A stretch of DNA of 64,000 nt from Sphingomonas sp. BAUL-RG-20F-R05-02 (GCF_022662305.1 NZ_JAKNQH010000002.1:1-64000); one strand, 5' to 3'; positions 1 to 8,308 are shown, counted from the first letter of the stretch. Translations and numbers: made by a program. The notes: generated by a model from the letters alone, not told the origin.

Positions 1-84
1 GTCAGCCGCCCCGCGCCGGCTTCGATACCAAGTAGCAAAACGAAATGACGCCCTTAGGCGCGATGGCGATGGCCACATCCTCAT

Positions 85-173
85 ACCCTATACGGACGGG
101 GCGGCATATTCAGACACGACGGTAACTATTTTATTGGCAAGTGTCCGAATTCGCTGGCTCGTCCGTATAGGGT
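85..173. repeat. 14-bp perfect inverted repeat
   Basis: ACCCTATACGGACG at 85-98 is repeated in exact inverted orientation at 160-173, with a 61-bp spacer. It lies just beyond the 3' end of the minus-strand gene that stops at 195. The spacing is too wide for a simple terminator. Paired operators, an element end or a replication/integration site are all possible, and the sequence alone does not decide between them. Confidence 0.6.
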
Positions 174-194
174 GATAGACCTCTAGCCGATCTG

Positions 195-686
195 TCAGGC
201 GGCCTGCGCCCACAGCGTGCACTGTGCGTCGTCATATTGGACGCCCGGCCGCATGATCTGCCGGGCCAGCCAAGTGCTGGCGCGTTCGATGCCGTCGCTC
301 AGGTCGTCGGCGGGCTTGCCGTCGATGTGCACGACCTCCCGCGGCGCGAGACGGAAATGCCCGCGTACATGGGCCTGCGGCAGGATCAGCCCGCGGCTGC
401 CGGACTTTGACAGCCACAGGCGGCAGCCGGTCTGGATGTGGCAGCGACCATCGCGCGGCAAGAACATGGCGATGCCAGTCAGGGCCGGGTTCGGTCCGGT
501 GCGAAACTCGAGGTGGAGCAGATCGTCGTCGGTCTCGACCGCATGGCGGCCGATCTCGATCTTGTCCTCGATGCCGAGCGCGTCGCCGCCGGTGATGACG
601 ACGCCGGACTTGAGCTTGCGACTGCCGAGCAGCAACTTGATGACGGCGCGGGTGACGGCGGCTTCGAAGGTCTTGGTGGTCATCAT
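195..686 (-). CDS. hypothetical protein
   Basis: A 163-residue soluble protein that I do not recognise. The frame opens further upstream at 737, but the ATG at 686 has a clear AAGGAG Shine-Dalgarno five bases before it, so that start is preferred. The protein begins MMTTKTFEAAV and has no signal peptide or membrane segment. Its middle is acidic (ETDDDLLHLEF) and its end mixed (GIERASTWLARQIM). It is the last of a same-strand run of genes (1629 to 195) and closely follows the next one upstream. Codon use is GC-rich like its neighbours, and a coding origin is supported by the ribosome site and the collinear gene run. No function can be assigned. Confidence 0.55.
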   Translation of the reverse strand: MMTTKTFEAAVTRAVIKLLLGSRKLKSGVVITGGDALGIEDKIEIGRHAVETDDDLLHLEFRTGPNPALTGIAMFLPRDGRCHIQTGCRLWLSKSGSRGLILPQAHVRGHFRLAPREVVHIDGKPADDLSDGIERASTWLARQIMRPGVQYDDAQCTLWAQAA

Positions 687-738
687 TCTATCTCCTTGTT
701 TCATCCCCGCATCGGGGCCGTTCATCTTCTCGTTCATC

Positions 739-1257
739 TCAACCCTGGTGCTCGCTCCGGCAGGCGCGCACGATCTGGGCGGCGGCGCACTCCAGTCCGG
801 CGGCGCGGTCCCACAGGCAGTTCCAGGGCAGCCGAGTGCCGATCTCGACCCCGTCGCGGCCGAGCTTCATCGACAGCCCGCCGCGAGCGGGCACCAGATG
901 CAGGCCCCGGTCACGGTCGCGGAAGAAGCTGAGGTCGGTGAGGAGCAGCGGGCCGGTGATCGACCGCAGCGCGACGTCGACGCGGACCGGGTCGATCGTC
1001 TCCGGGTGGAAACCGTGCCGGATCAGCAACGTGTCGCGCCGCCGCGTGGCGGCGCAGCGCAGCAGCGCCTGGTCGAACATCGGCGCGGTGACGGGGGTCA
1101 TCGCGATGATGACGTTATGGTCGAGGCATTCGACTGCCCCGGGCAGGCCGGAGTTGCCGAAGAGCGGCGCGGGTTCGTCGCAGCCGAGTGCGGCGAGGAC
1201 ATAGTTCATCAGCGCGACCGAGGCGGTCGGCAAAGCGTCGTGGATCATGGGGGACAT
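739..1257 (-). CDS. hypothetical protein
   Basis: A protein of about 172 residues of unknown function. The frame opens with a TTG at 1275; ATG codons at 1257 and 1248 are alternatives, and 1257 is preferred because AAAGG sits just before it. The sequence is soluble and moderately hydrophobic, with a stretch VECLDHNVIIAMTPV and a basic-acidic patch FFRDRDRGLHL. There is no recognisable motif, signal peptide or transmembrane helix. It lies between two other unknown genes on the same strand and ends about 50 bases before the next start, which suggests one transcript. Confidence 0.5.
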   Translation of the reverse strand: MSPMIHDALPTASVALMNYVLAALGCDEPAPLFGNSGLPGAVECLDHNVIIAMTPVTAPMFDQALLRCAATRRRDTLLIRHGFHPETIDPVRVDVALRSITGPLLLTDLSFFRDRDRGLHLVPARGGLSMKLGRDGVEIGTRLPWNCLWDRAAGLECAAAQIVRACRSEHQG

Positions 1258-1320
1258 GGAGCCTTTGCAGGACAAGCGTGATTCCCGGACCGGCCGGTCC
1301 GGATCAGGCCCCTTCGATTT

Positions 1321-1629
1321 TCATTTCTCGTCAGGGCTTCGCTCGGCCCCAGCTGACCTTCCCCTCTTCATGCGACAGCGGTCGCGGCCATCGCGAAAGA
1401 TGGCGTTGCCGATCACGGCATAGCCCCAGGCATCGAGTGTATGAGCGCTGTCCGCGATGGTGCCGGAACGCTGAATCGCGACGGCCGGGCAATATACCTC
1501 CGACATGGCGGGCACCCAACCGGCGATGCTGCCGGCGGGGTGGTGCTGCCACCATTGCCCGGCGGCCGAGGTGGCCAACAGCAGGACGGCGCTCAGGCGG
1601 AACACCATCGGTAAGCGGCGGCGCTTCAT
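1321..1629 (-). CDS. small secreted or membrane-anchored hypothetical protein
   Basis: A 102-residue protein with an N-terminal signal peptide: basic MKRRR, then the hydrophobic segment VFRLSAVLLLATSAAG. The mature part contains a Trp pair (QWWQ) and two cysteines (YCP and RCR). The ATG at 1629 is preceded by GGAGAAAAGAAA, a good ribosome binding site. It sits upstream of two other unknown minus-strand genes and may share their transcript. The family is not recognised. Small exported proteins of this kind are common in accessory regions, but the function is open. Confidence 0.5.
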   Translation of the reverse strand: MKRRRLPMVFRLSAVLLLATSAAGQWWQHHPAGSIAGWVPAMSEVYCPAVAIQRSGTIADSAHTLDAWGYAVIGNAIFRDGRDRCRMKRGRSAGAERSPDEK

Positions 1630-1932
1630 TTTCTTTTCTCCAAACAGATTGTCGCTGCTGAAGAGGGTAAACAGCTGGAACTAAGCCGGATTGTGCGGTC
1701 AAAATCCTCCCATCTTGCCGCATGTTGCAGCAACCTGAAGGTCGTCCTGAACGGCAGGACTTCATTCGTTAACCGGTCAACGTCTCCCTGCCGCGAGGCG
1801 TGGCGGCGGAGCGGGCGTGGCAGGATGCGGTCGCCCGCGCCATCGGCGGCGGTACGGCAGCGAATTCATCGTTCTGATGCTATCAGCCGATCTGACTGCA
1901 GACGGGGCGGCATCGCCGCCCCGTCCAGAGGA

Positions 1933-2568
1933 TCAGGCGGCGGCCAACCGCTCCCATCCGCTGCGGAAAGCGCCGCATTCCTCCGTCCACATGCGGTGCA
2001 TGGTGTCGGCGAGATCGGGATGCTCCGCGGCCCAGCCGCTCGGCGTGTGCTGGCGCGCCAGGATGCAAATATGGACATGCGGCAGGGCGCGGCTCAGCTC
2101 GTCACCAGGGGCATGCGCCACGACCATGCTGGTCAGCGAGCGGCCGCAGGCGAGATGGATCGCGGCGTAGCTGGTCGCCATTTCGAACAGGTCGTGGATC
2201 GGCGTGCTGATACTGCCACGTACCGTCAGCACGCCGGCGAGCAGGCGCTGGTGCGGGCGGACGGCGCGGTCGTATTCGTCGAGCAGCGGTGCCAGTGCCA
2301 TGTCGCCCACACCCCGGGCAAGCACGAGCCGATGCTGGCGGGCGGTCACCGGAATGCCGCAGCCGGTCGTGCGCGAGGCGCTGGTCGGCTCGACCGGCGC
2401 CATCTTGGCGCGGATCAGTGCGGTCGCGCTGTTCGCCTTCTGCTTGGCGCGAGGGCGGAGCAGCGCATAGCCCAGTTCCTCGCAGCCGGGCTCGCGCACG
2501 TCGAACAGCGTGTCCATCACCTGTGCGGGGCTCAGCCAGTCCGGCGCCACGTTCGTCTTGGTCTTCAT
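1933..2568 (-). CDS. hypothetical protein with an HxH motif near the C-terminus
   Basis: A protein of about 211 residues. The frame opens at 2619, but the ATG at 2568 (MKTKTNVAPDWL) looks the more natural start, with GGA a few bases upstream. The C-terminal third carries a His followed about 13 residues later by PHVHICILAR. A His spaced before an HxH pair is the layout of the metal site in HUH endonucleases such as relaxases and rolling-circle Rep proteins. The usual N-terminal catalytic Tyr region is not evident, so this is only a hint. It lies downstream of another unknown gene on the same strand. What is seen is the motif; a mobilisation role is inference. Confidence 0.45.
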   Translation of the reverse strand: MKTKTNVAPDWLSPAQVMDTLFDVREPGCEELGYALLRPRAKQKANSATALIRAKMAPVEPTSASRTTGCGIPVTARQHRLVLARGVGDMALAPLLDEYDRAVRPHQRLLAGVLTVRGSISTPIHDLFEMATSYAAIHLACGRSLTSMVVAHAPGDELSRALPHVHICILARQHTPSGWAAEHPDLADTMHRMWTEECGAFRSGWERLAAA

Positions 2569-2864
2569 GTCATTTCCAGTCCGGCGGCGTGGGGCTGCTC
2601 GCGTCGCCTTCGGGTCCATTTCACCATCATGGTGCAGCCGACAGGCTATTCCCCTCCTTCCTTCTGGCCGACCGCATCGATCGGGGCGGCCCGAGATCCG
2701 TCATTATCTCTCTAAACCGCGATTCATTGAACGCTGTGGCGGCGCTACGTCGTCCGGTCCCTTGCTCCGGATACCCGGCGGGGGGCCCTTCGGCCTGTCC
2801 CGCGGGGCGGGCCTGCGCTGCACCTGCCGCTCGCGTTCCTTCTCTCGCTGTGGATCGGCCCCGG

Positions 2865-3452
2865 TTACAACGGGTGGATCAGGTGCTTGTCGATTGACCG
2901 GCCGGATAGCGGGGGGAACAGCTTCGGGCGGCGATTTTCTTTCCGGCGCGGGTGGGCTGCCCGCAGGATCACCTGCTCGTCGATCATGTCGATGACGAGG
3001 TCCTCGGCCAGATCAGCGACCGCCCGATCGCGCCGGATATAGTCGAGATGGCTGATGATCGTGACCTTCGCGCCGTCCCGCAGATAGTCGAAATGCTTGC
3101 CCTCCGTGGCCTTGGCCTTGAAGCGGTGGTGGACCTTTCCGTCTCCGCTCGTCGGTACGTGGGTCTTGCCTATCGGCTTCATGTCGAAGTGCGGCACCCG
3201 GCCGCCACCGGTCTGGCGGCCACCTCGCCGGATCGGGCTGGGTCGGTGGAAGTCGATGCCGACCGCCTTGGCGAGCGCATCCGCCTTGCGACGAGCCGGC
3301 GATTGCCTCGCATCCAGTTCGGGCTGGTGATTGCGCCCACGACGGTACGACGCTCCCACCAGATCCCGGTCGGCCTGCGCTTGACGCGCCAGGAGCGCGC
3401 GCACGTGATGCGCGAAGACGGGCTGTTCGTCGGGCAGGCCAGGACCGGTCAT
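2865..3452 (-). CDS. hypothetical protein
   Basis: A basic protein of 195 residues that I do not recognise. The N-terminal half is Arg-rich and low in complexity. The second half looks more like a folded domain, with GKHFDYLRDGAKV, then SHLDYIRRD, then an acidic helix (VADLAEDLVIDMIDEQ). The two HxDY-type motifs faintly recall the N-terminal strands of mobilisation relaxases, but no catalytic set can be completed. Overlapping frames on both strands are also open here because of the high GC. This frame is preferred because its second half has the best amino-acid balance and it runs in the same direction as its neighbours. Confidence 0.4.
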   Translation of the reverse strand: MTGPGLPDEQPVFAHHVRALLARQAQADRDLVGASYRRGRNHQPELDARQSPARRKADALAKAVGIDFHRPSPIRRGGRQTGGGRVPHFDMKPIGKTHVPTSGDGKVHHRFKAKATEGKHFDYLRDGAKVTIISHLDYIRRDRAVADLAEDLVIDMIDEQVILRAAHPRRKENRRPKLFPPLSGRSIDKHLIHPL

Positions 3453-3569
3453 GCCTCATAGTGTCCGGCATCAGCACGGCGCCGACAAGTACCCCCCCCG
3501 CCTTCCGGAAGCCGCCTGCGGCTGGAGGACACCGCGCTCGATTGCTCCTGAACGAGCGCGCGCACCGGC

Positions 3570-3594
3570 AAATTGGCGGCCTAGCCGCCGATTT
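3570..3594. repeat. inverted repeat (hairpin) upstream of the unknown gene cluster
   Basis: AAATTGGCGGC at 3570-3580 and GCCGCCGATTT at 3584-3594 form a stem of 10 matches out of 11 around a three-base loop. No T-run follows on either strand, so it is a weak terminator at best. It is the first of two hairpins in the roughly 200 bases upstream of the gene starting at 3452. Confidence 0.5.
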
Positions 3595-3614
3595 GCGTTG
3601 TTGCGCCTAAATTT

Positions 3615-3671
3615 CCTCATCCCCAGTCACAAAACGCCGACCCTTGCCGATCCTAATCGGCTGGGGTGAGG
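3615..3671. repeat. nested inverted repeat / cruciform
   Basis: The outer arms are CCTCATCCCCAG (3615-3626) and CTGGGGTGAGG (3661-3671), complementary except for one bulged base. Inside them is a perfect hairpin, GCCGAT (3646-3651) with ATCGGC (3656-3661); the base at 3661 is shared, so the two stems may be alternatives. It sits between the unknown cluster and a LysR gene remnant. An element end, an origin of transfer or a structured RNA are possible readings. Confidence 0.5.
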
Positions 3672-3823
3672 ATTCGCAGGTCAGGCGCCCCCTCGCGATC
3701 CATCGGCGGCCACGGTTGCGAACCTCGATGTCGGCCGCCCCTCGTTCACCTCGGAGCCCCGCCATGTCGACCGACCGATGGGCGTGACCGTCACGGTAAT
3801 GCTGTCGCCGACCCAGCGATCAG

Positions 3824-3979
3824 GACATCGGGGCTGGACGCCTCGTCCGCGTCCTTGAAGACTGGACGCCGCCTCTCGCACCCTTGTGCCTCTACTACCC
3901 CGACCGGCGCAATTCCTCAGCGGCCTTTCAGGCGTTCGTCGCGCTCGCTCGAGACTTTTCCACCGGACGGCTTTGAGGA
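3824..3979 (+). pseudogene. LysR-family regulator, C-terminal remnant
   Basis: One plus-strand frame reads [15 protein letters not shown], then [10 protein letters not shown], then [12 protein letters not shown], and stops at 3979. This is the characteristic end of the substrate-binding domain of LysR-type regulators of the transporter/oxidoreductase-linked group. The same frame meets a stop (TAA at 3797-3799) a short way upstream, and no helix-turn-helix domain is found before it. Only about the last 50 residues survive. The gene was probably truncated when the left-hand accessory patch formed. Confidence 0.75.
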
Positions 3980-4107
3980 CCCATTTGCGGCCATCCACGA
4001 CGCCGCGCCTGCCGTCCAACTATCGACGTTCATTCATCTGCAGATCGCCGGCAAACTGACGCAAGAGTGGCTGTCAGGACGGCTGAGCTTGAGGTAGGCG
4101 GAGCCCG

Positions 4108-4141
4108 GTAGCTGACGTCGAGCTACTGTCCCGTTTTTTTT
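4108..4141 (+). terminator. probable intrinsic terminator
   Basis: GTAGCT (4108-4113) and AGCTAC (4121-4126) form a perfect six-base stem, followed after a short gap by a run of T ending near 4141. It lies just downstream of the LysR remnant on the plus strand and faces the 3' end of the minus-strand hydrolase gene. The gap between stem and T-run makes it a moderate candidate. Confidence 0.45.
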
Positions 4142-4179
4142 AAAACGAAACCGTAGGACAACGCGCCTACAGGGTCAGG

Positions 4180-5703
4180 TCATTTAGACCCACTCAAATG
4201 CGTGGTGGCGTTGGCATTGTTGGGGTTCAACACCAATGATTGCCGGTAGCTCGCAACCGACGCGCTGCGGTTGCCGGCCGCCTCATAAGCTTCCCCAAGG
4301 CTGTCGAACGCATCCCAATCCCTTGGGTAAAGAACGGTCCACAGGGTGAAGATCGCGCTGGCGTCGCCCGGCCGTTGTCGCTGCATCAAGGCATAACCCC
4401 AACCTTTGAGGTCTTGAGCGGTCAGGGAGAAGGAAAGATCCTTCTCGTGAGCGGCGTTGTAAGCCTCCACGGCATGCCCGAAGCCCTGGTGCGCCAGGTC
4501 GGCCGCAAATCGCTCTCGCGTTGCCGGTGTCAGATTCGATAAGTGGGTTTCAGCAAATATTGTGTGGGGCGCCGCGCCGTTCTCGACGGGCTGCCGTCCG
4601 AGAAAGGCGAACCCTACCTTACTCCCCTTCAGATATGCATCGAGGAAATTCCGAATATAGGTCGCACCGACATTGTAGGTCTGACGCACCTCCTCCTTGC
4701 TGTACTCACCATAAGCGCTGGGGTCGGCCTCATGCTGGCGCTGCGAAGCCATGTCCGGATGATGAAACGGATACAGGGTCAGTTGATAAACGTCGGCGTA
4801 CTTAGCGGCGTTCAGCAAGCTGAAGCTCGTGTCGACCTCGCTGCGATTGATCTGTGGGATAGTCTCCGGCGCTCGCGAGATGTAGAGCCAGGGTGCGGTT
4901 AAGCGCCGAACATCGATCAGTTTGTTGAAAGTCGGCTCCCGCGTGCCATCCAAGCTGATGAGAGCACCAATCCGGCTGTCGCGCGCAGCGGCGAAGAGGT
5001 TGTTCATCCCGCCCCAGCTCCACCCCAAAACCGCAACGTGCGACATGTCGGCATCGGGCAACGACTGAGCATAGCCGAGCAGGAATTCTATGTCGCCAAT
5101 CTGTGGCTCCGCGTCCGACATGTCATAGCCAATCGGCTTACCATGTGCTCCCAAGCTGGTTGAGGCGATCACGACATAGCCGTGGCTGGCGAGATATTCG
5201 GCGAGATCCGCATTCTCGTCCGCGAACCCGAAACCCCCCGCCGCGTAAATGACGACCGGGTATCGGCCCGCGGCAATGGGCGCATCCCTCGATGCCAAGA
5301 CAGGGGCGTTCATCACTGTCTCCGCCCGAAGGCCAAGTTTAAGGGTCAACGCGGCGGCCTGTGCTGCCATCCCCTGTTGCAGCTCTGCAGGCGACGCGTC
5401 GAAGTTCGTCTCCTTGAGGCGGGTCGCCATATAGTCGCGGTAGCGCAACGGCGTTCCGCCTTTGGCGGCGGGATACCAGATAAGCGTTTGTACCGGGCGC
5501 GACCGCTCGCCGGTTACCGGCGTGCCGGTGATGGGGTCGATCACTCGCTTGTACTCCCGGGAGCGATCATATTGCTGAATGACGCGCAGCCCGACAGGAT
5601 ATCCGCCGAAGGCCTGTGAGATAACGTTCTGGGCCATCGCATGAGTGCCGACGCACGTAGCAATCAGCGCGCAACCTACGCGCGCCAGCAGCATAAATCT
5701 CAA
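4180..5703 (-). CDS. secreted alpha/beta hydrolase with a C-terminal TPR-like segment
   Basis: 507 residues. The signal peptide is MRFMLLARVGCALIATCVG...AMAQ. The body is an alpha/beta-hydrolase of the dienelactone-hydrolase/PAF-acetylhydrolase-like type: strand YPVVIYAAGG with its oxyanion Gly pair, nucleophile elbow GWSWGG, and a later His in FHHPD. The last 100 or so residues depart from the hydrolase fold and include GNRSASVASYRQSLVLNPNN, a tetratricopeptide-like repeat. Such fusions occur in exported hydrolases of Bacteroidetes and sphingomonads. The substrate is unknown; an ester or peptide-like bond in the periplasm is likely. It stands alone, with a gene-poor stretch upstream. The hydrolase call is firm, the substrate open. 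Confidence 0.8.
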   Translation of the reverse strand: MRFMLLARVGCALIATCVGTHAMAQNVISQAFGGYPVGLRVIQQYDRSREYKRVIDPITGTPVTGERSRPVQTLIWYPAAKGGTPLRYRDYMATRLKETNFDASPAELQQGMAAQAAALTLKLGLRAETVMNAPVLASRDAPIAAGRYPVVIYAAGGFGFADENADLAEYLASHGYVVIASTSLGAHGKPIGYDMSDAEPQIGDIEFLLGYAQSLPDADMSHVAVLGWSWGGMNNLFAAARDSRIGALISLDGTREPTFNKLIDVRRLTAPWLYISRAPETIPQINRSEVDTSFSLLNAAKYADVYQLTLYPFHHPDMASQRQHEADPSAYGEYSKEEVRQTYNVGATYIRNFLDAYLKGSKVGFAFLGRQPVENGAAPHTIFAETHLSNLTPATRERFAADLAHQGFGHAVEAYNAAHEKDLSFSLTAQDLKGWGYALMQRQRPGDASAIFTLWTVLYPRDWDAFDSLGEAYEAAGNRSASVASYRQSLVLNPNNANATTHLSGSK

Positions 5704-6356
5704 AGCATTCCCCTTTATGAGGGCCAGTTCAGCCCGCTTAACTCAGCAAGTGTATTATACTACTAACGCAGCGACAATGCACGTCTCACATAGCTTGCTA
5801 CCCCCCTTAGCTGAGCACGACGGTAGCGGCACGACCTCAAGATCGCGCTTCCCCGAAATAGCTAAGGTGCAGAGAAGCGAAAAAGGTTTCCCCTTGCCGC
5901 ACGGCCTTTCCCAAGCCCGGATCGCGCGCTCGGACGTGCAGGGAGCTAAAGCTGCTCGGGAGCTAAGCGGTCGAGACGGACCCGACCCACATCCGGCCGT
6001 TCAAGTAGCTTGAGGCGCATCCCAGTTTTGGTCATTCGTTCATGTCGATAAAACGGGTCTTCGGCATCGTTGGCTCAGCGGTCGGACCGGCAAAATTTGG
6101 GACTTTTCCGACATTCCCGCCGCAAAGTGTGAACGACAGCCTTCGACCGAAGCCGACGTTCGCGATTTTGGCGTGCAACGGCAGCGCATGGGCAAGATCG
6201 GCCGATACGGTTGACCGATCCCAGACTGACTATTGGTAAAAGCACGGTCCTCTGGTTTAGTTGCAATAGAGCGCTCGTTCGAGAGTGGCCGCCCGCATCT
6301 GCGGTTGGACGAAGCGGCATCTCGCGGGTAAGCCTCTGCGCAGCGAGGAACGGAAT
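5704..6356. other. intergenic stretch without a recognisable gene
   Basis: This holds the upstream region of the minus-strand hydrolase and of the plus-strand nasT. Short frames exist on both strands but have the composition of noise. I found no convincing sigma-54 (GG-N10-GC) pair upstream of nasT, although nitrogen control would be expected there. GAGGAA at 6345-6350 is the ribosome binding site of nasT. Confidence 0.5.
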
Positions 6357-6935
6357 GTGCGGATCGCGATTATCGACGAAAGCCCCGCGCGCGCCGCGGT
6401 GATTGAAGAGGGCCTGCGCGAAGCCGGTATGCGGGACGTGACGGTGTTCGTCGATCGCAAGGGTATCGCGGCGCGGCTTGAGGCGATGTCGCCGGATGTC
6501 GTGCTGATCAACCTGGCCAATCCGCATCGTGACGAACTGGAGGAGCTGTTTGCGCTGTCCCGGGCGATGGCGCGGCCAGTGGCGATGTTCGTCGATCAAA
6601 GCGATAGCGCAGCGATGGAAGGGGCAATCGACGCCGGCGTTTCGGCGTATGTCGTCGACGGACTGAAGAAGGAACGGATCAAGCCGGTGCTCGAACTGGC
6701 GGTGCGGCGCTTCCGCGCGTTTTCGCGGCTGCGCGCCGAACTCGACGAGGCACGCACTGCGCTGGCCGAGCGCGACGTGGTCGATCAGGCCAAGCGCCTG
6801 TTGATGAAGCGCCGGGGCATAGACGAGCCCGCCGCGTACGCCGCGCTGCGCAACGCGGCGATGGATAGCGGGCGGCGGATCGCCGATGTCGCCGATGCGC
6901 TGGTCACGGCCGACCGGCTGATGGGGGATCTATGA
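6357..6935 (+). CDS. nasT: NasT-type ANTAR antiterminator
   Basis: 192 residues from a GTG start at 6357. GAGGAA lies six bases before it, and the receiver domain begins at once with VRIAIIDESPAR; the frame opens earlier (6285) but that part is not domain-like. Residues 1 to about 120 form a receiver fold in which the usual phospho-accepting Asp is replaced (VVLINLANP), as is usual for NasT/AmiR. The C-terminal ANTAR domain follows a coiled coil (LRAELDEARTALAERDVVDQAK) and has the core AKRLLMKRRGIDE..AYAALRNAAMD. In this family NasT binds a two-hairpin RNA and lets transcription pass a terminator; NasS holds it back without nitrate. It overlaps nasS by four bases, so the pair is co-translated. 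A matching RNA target lies at 8221-8308. Confidence 0.93.
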   Translation: MRIAIIDESPARAAVIEEGLREAGMRDVTVFVDRKGIAARLEAMSPDVVLINLANPHRDELEELFALSRAMARPVAMFVDQSDSAAMEGAIDAGVSAYVVDGLKKERIKPVLELAVRRFRAFSRLRAELDEARTALAERDVVDQAKRLLMKRRGIDEPAAYAALRNAAMDSGRRIADVADALVTADRLMGDL

Positions 6936-8149
6936 GCGATACACCGTTCCGCCTCGGCTTCCTGCCGCTCGTCGATTCCGCGCTGCCGATCCTCGCGCGC
7001 GAATTCGGTTTCGCGGAGGCGGAGGGTATCGACCTGACGCTGGTGCGCGACATGAGCTGGGCGACCGTCAACGATCGCCTGCTCTACGGCCACAGCGATG
7101 CCGCGCACCTTCTCGCCCCGCTCGCGATCGCGACGACGCTCGGGCTGGGGCGCCCGGCGATGCCGCTGTCGGTGCCGTTCGTGCTCGGGCTGAACGGCAA
7201 CGCCGTGACTGTACGCGGCGATCTCGCGGCACGGATCACCACCGTCGGCGGGCCGGGCGATGTCGCCGCAATCGGGCAGCGGCTCGCCGAGGCAGCGCGG
7301 GCGGCGCGCGACGCGGGCAAGCCGCTGCGCTTCGGGGTGGTGCATCGCTATTCAAGCCACAATTACATGCTGCGCTATTGGTTGATCGGCAGCGGCATCG
7401 ATCCCGACCGCGAGGTCGAGATCGTCACCGTTGCGCCACCCTTCGCTGCGGATGCGCTGGCCGAGGGCGAGGTCGATGGCATTTGCGTCGGCGAGCCGTG
7501 GAACAGCGTCGCGGTCGATCGTGGCGCCGGCGTGATCGTCGCGGTCACGTCGCAGATCTGGTTGCGCGGCGTCGAGAAGGTGCTGGCGATGCGTACCGAG
7601 CGTATGGAGGAACAGCGCGACACGACGCATCGCCTGATCCGGGCGCTTTACCGCGCCGGTCAGGCGTTCGTCGATCCGGCGCGGTGCGAGGAGATCGCGC
7701 GCGTTCTGGCGCGGTCCGAATATCTCGACGGGTCCGCCGATCTGATCCGCCACGCCATCTCCGATCGCATCGTGTTCGCGCGCGGCGCCGGGGCGATGCA
7801 TGTGCCCGATTTCATGTTCCAGCACCGCGAGGCGGCGAACTTCCCCTGGATCAGCCAGGCGGCGTGGCTCTACGCGCAGATGTGCCTCGCCCGCCATGTC
7901 ACGCCGGACGATGCCGCGTACCAGACGGCGCAGCGTGTCTTCCGGCCCGATGTGTACCGCGCGGCGCTACGGCCGCTTGGCGTTCCCTTGCCGGGCGCGA
8001 GTTCCAAGCTAGAGGGCGGCATCGTCGGCGGGCTCGGCGTCGGCACCACGCAGGGGCGGCTGATCCTCGGCGCGGATCGGTTCTTCGATGCGCGCAGCTT
8101 TGATCCCGAAGCGCTCGACGCCTATCTCGCCGGCTTTGGCGACGGGTAA
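6932..8149 (+). CDS. nasS: NasS-type nitrate-sensing protein (NrtA/CmpA-like)
   Basis: 405 residues related to the periplasmic nitrate/bicarbonate-binding proteins NrtA and CmpA, but with no signal peptide (it starts MSDTPFRLGFLPLVD). That is the hallmark of the cytoplasmic sensor NasS. Typical features are FAEAEGIDLTLVRDMSWATVNDRLLYG, SAHLLAPL-like ligand-loop sequence, and a HRYSSHNYMLRYWL segment. In this family NasS binds NasT when nitrate and nitrite are absent and releases it when they bind. The ATG overlaps the end of nasT (ATGA-type). It ends 200 bases before the transporter gene; that gap is the attenuator leader. Confidence 0.93.
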   Translation: MSDTPFRLGFLPLVDSALPILAREFGFAEAEGIDLTLVRDMSWATVNDRLLYGHSDAAHLLAPLAIATTLGLGRPAMPLSVPFVLGLNGNAVTVRGDLAARITTVGGPGDVAAIGQRLAEAARAARDAGKPLRFGVVHRYSSHNYMLRYWLIGSGIDPDREVEIVTVAPPFAADALAEGEVDGICVGEPWNSVAVDRGAGVIVAVTSQIWLRGVEKVLAMRTERMEEQRDTTHRLIRALYRAGQAFVDPARCEEIARVLARSEYLDGSADLIRHAISDRIVFARGAGAMHVPDFMFQHREAANFPWISQAAWLYAQMCLARHVTPDDAAYQTAQRVFRPDVYRAALRPLGVPLPGASSKLEGGIVGGLGVGTTQGRLILGADRFFDARSFDPEALDAYLAGFGDG

Positions 8150-8220
8150 TCTCGCTGCACCGCAAAAATCGCTTGCGCGCGATGTGATTCGCAGGCATTT
8201 TTATTTCCATCGATTGGCGA

Positions 8221-8234
8221 CTGCAACGGAGTAG
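8221..8234 (+). promoter_or_regulatory. ANTAR-type RNA hairpin (P2-like) in the nitrate operon leader
   Basis: CTGC (8221-8224) and GTAG (8231-8234) form a four-base stem closing the hexaloop AACGGA. The loop has A at position 1 and G at position 4, the signature of ANTAR-binding RNA hairpins. It sits 30 bases before the intrinsic terminator and downstream of nasT-nasS. The expected second hairpin upstream is not clear: the best candidate, 8168-8183, has a hexaloop TTGCGC without the A1/G4 pattern. Confidence 0.65.
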
Positions 8235-8264
8235 CCCCACGATATCACCGAATTTGGCAAAGTC

Positions 8265-8308
8265 GCCGCTGCGTCCCGCATCATTGCGGGCGTCGCGGCG
8301 GCTTTTTT
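8265..8308 (+). terminator. intrinsic terminator/attenuator in the nitrate operon leader
   Basis: A two-part stem. The inner stem is CCCGCA (8275-8280) with TGCGGG (8285-8290) and a four-base loop. The outer stem is GCCGC-TGCG (8265-8273) with CGCGGCGGC (8294-8302), separated from the inner one by a small internal loop. Six T follow at 8303-8308. The position, between nasS and the transporter start at 8350, is that of a conditional terminator that NasT would bypass when nitrate is present. Confidence 0.85.

Noticed and set aside
217..1281. A 354-codon plus-strand frame across the left-hand genes
   Set aside because: It spans two minus-strand genes that have ribosome sites, and its protein is Arg/Gln/Ala-rich without any motif.
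6180..6356. Sigma-54 promoter upstream of nasT
   Set aside because: TGGCCGCCCGCATCTGC looks similar, but the GG and GC elements are two bases too far apart.
5704..6356. Small genes in the gap before nasT
   Set aside because: The short frames on both strands are not conserved-looking and lack ribosome sites.
8168..8183. Hairpin ATCGC-TTGCGC-GCGAT as the first ANTAR hairpin
   Set aside because: The loop has six bases but lacks A at position 1 and G at position 4, so it does not meet the known pattern.
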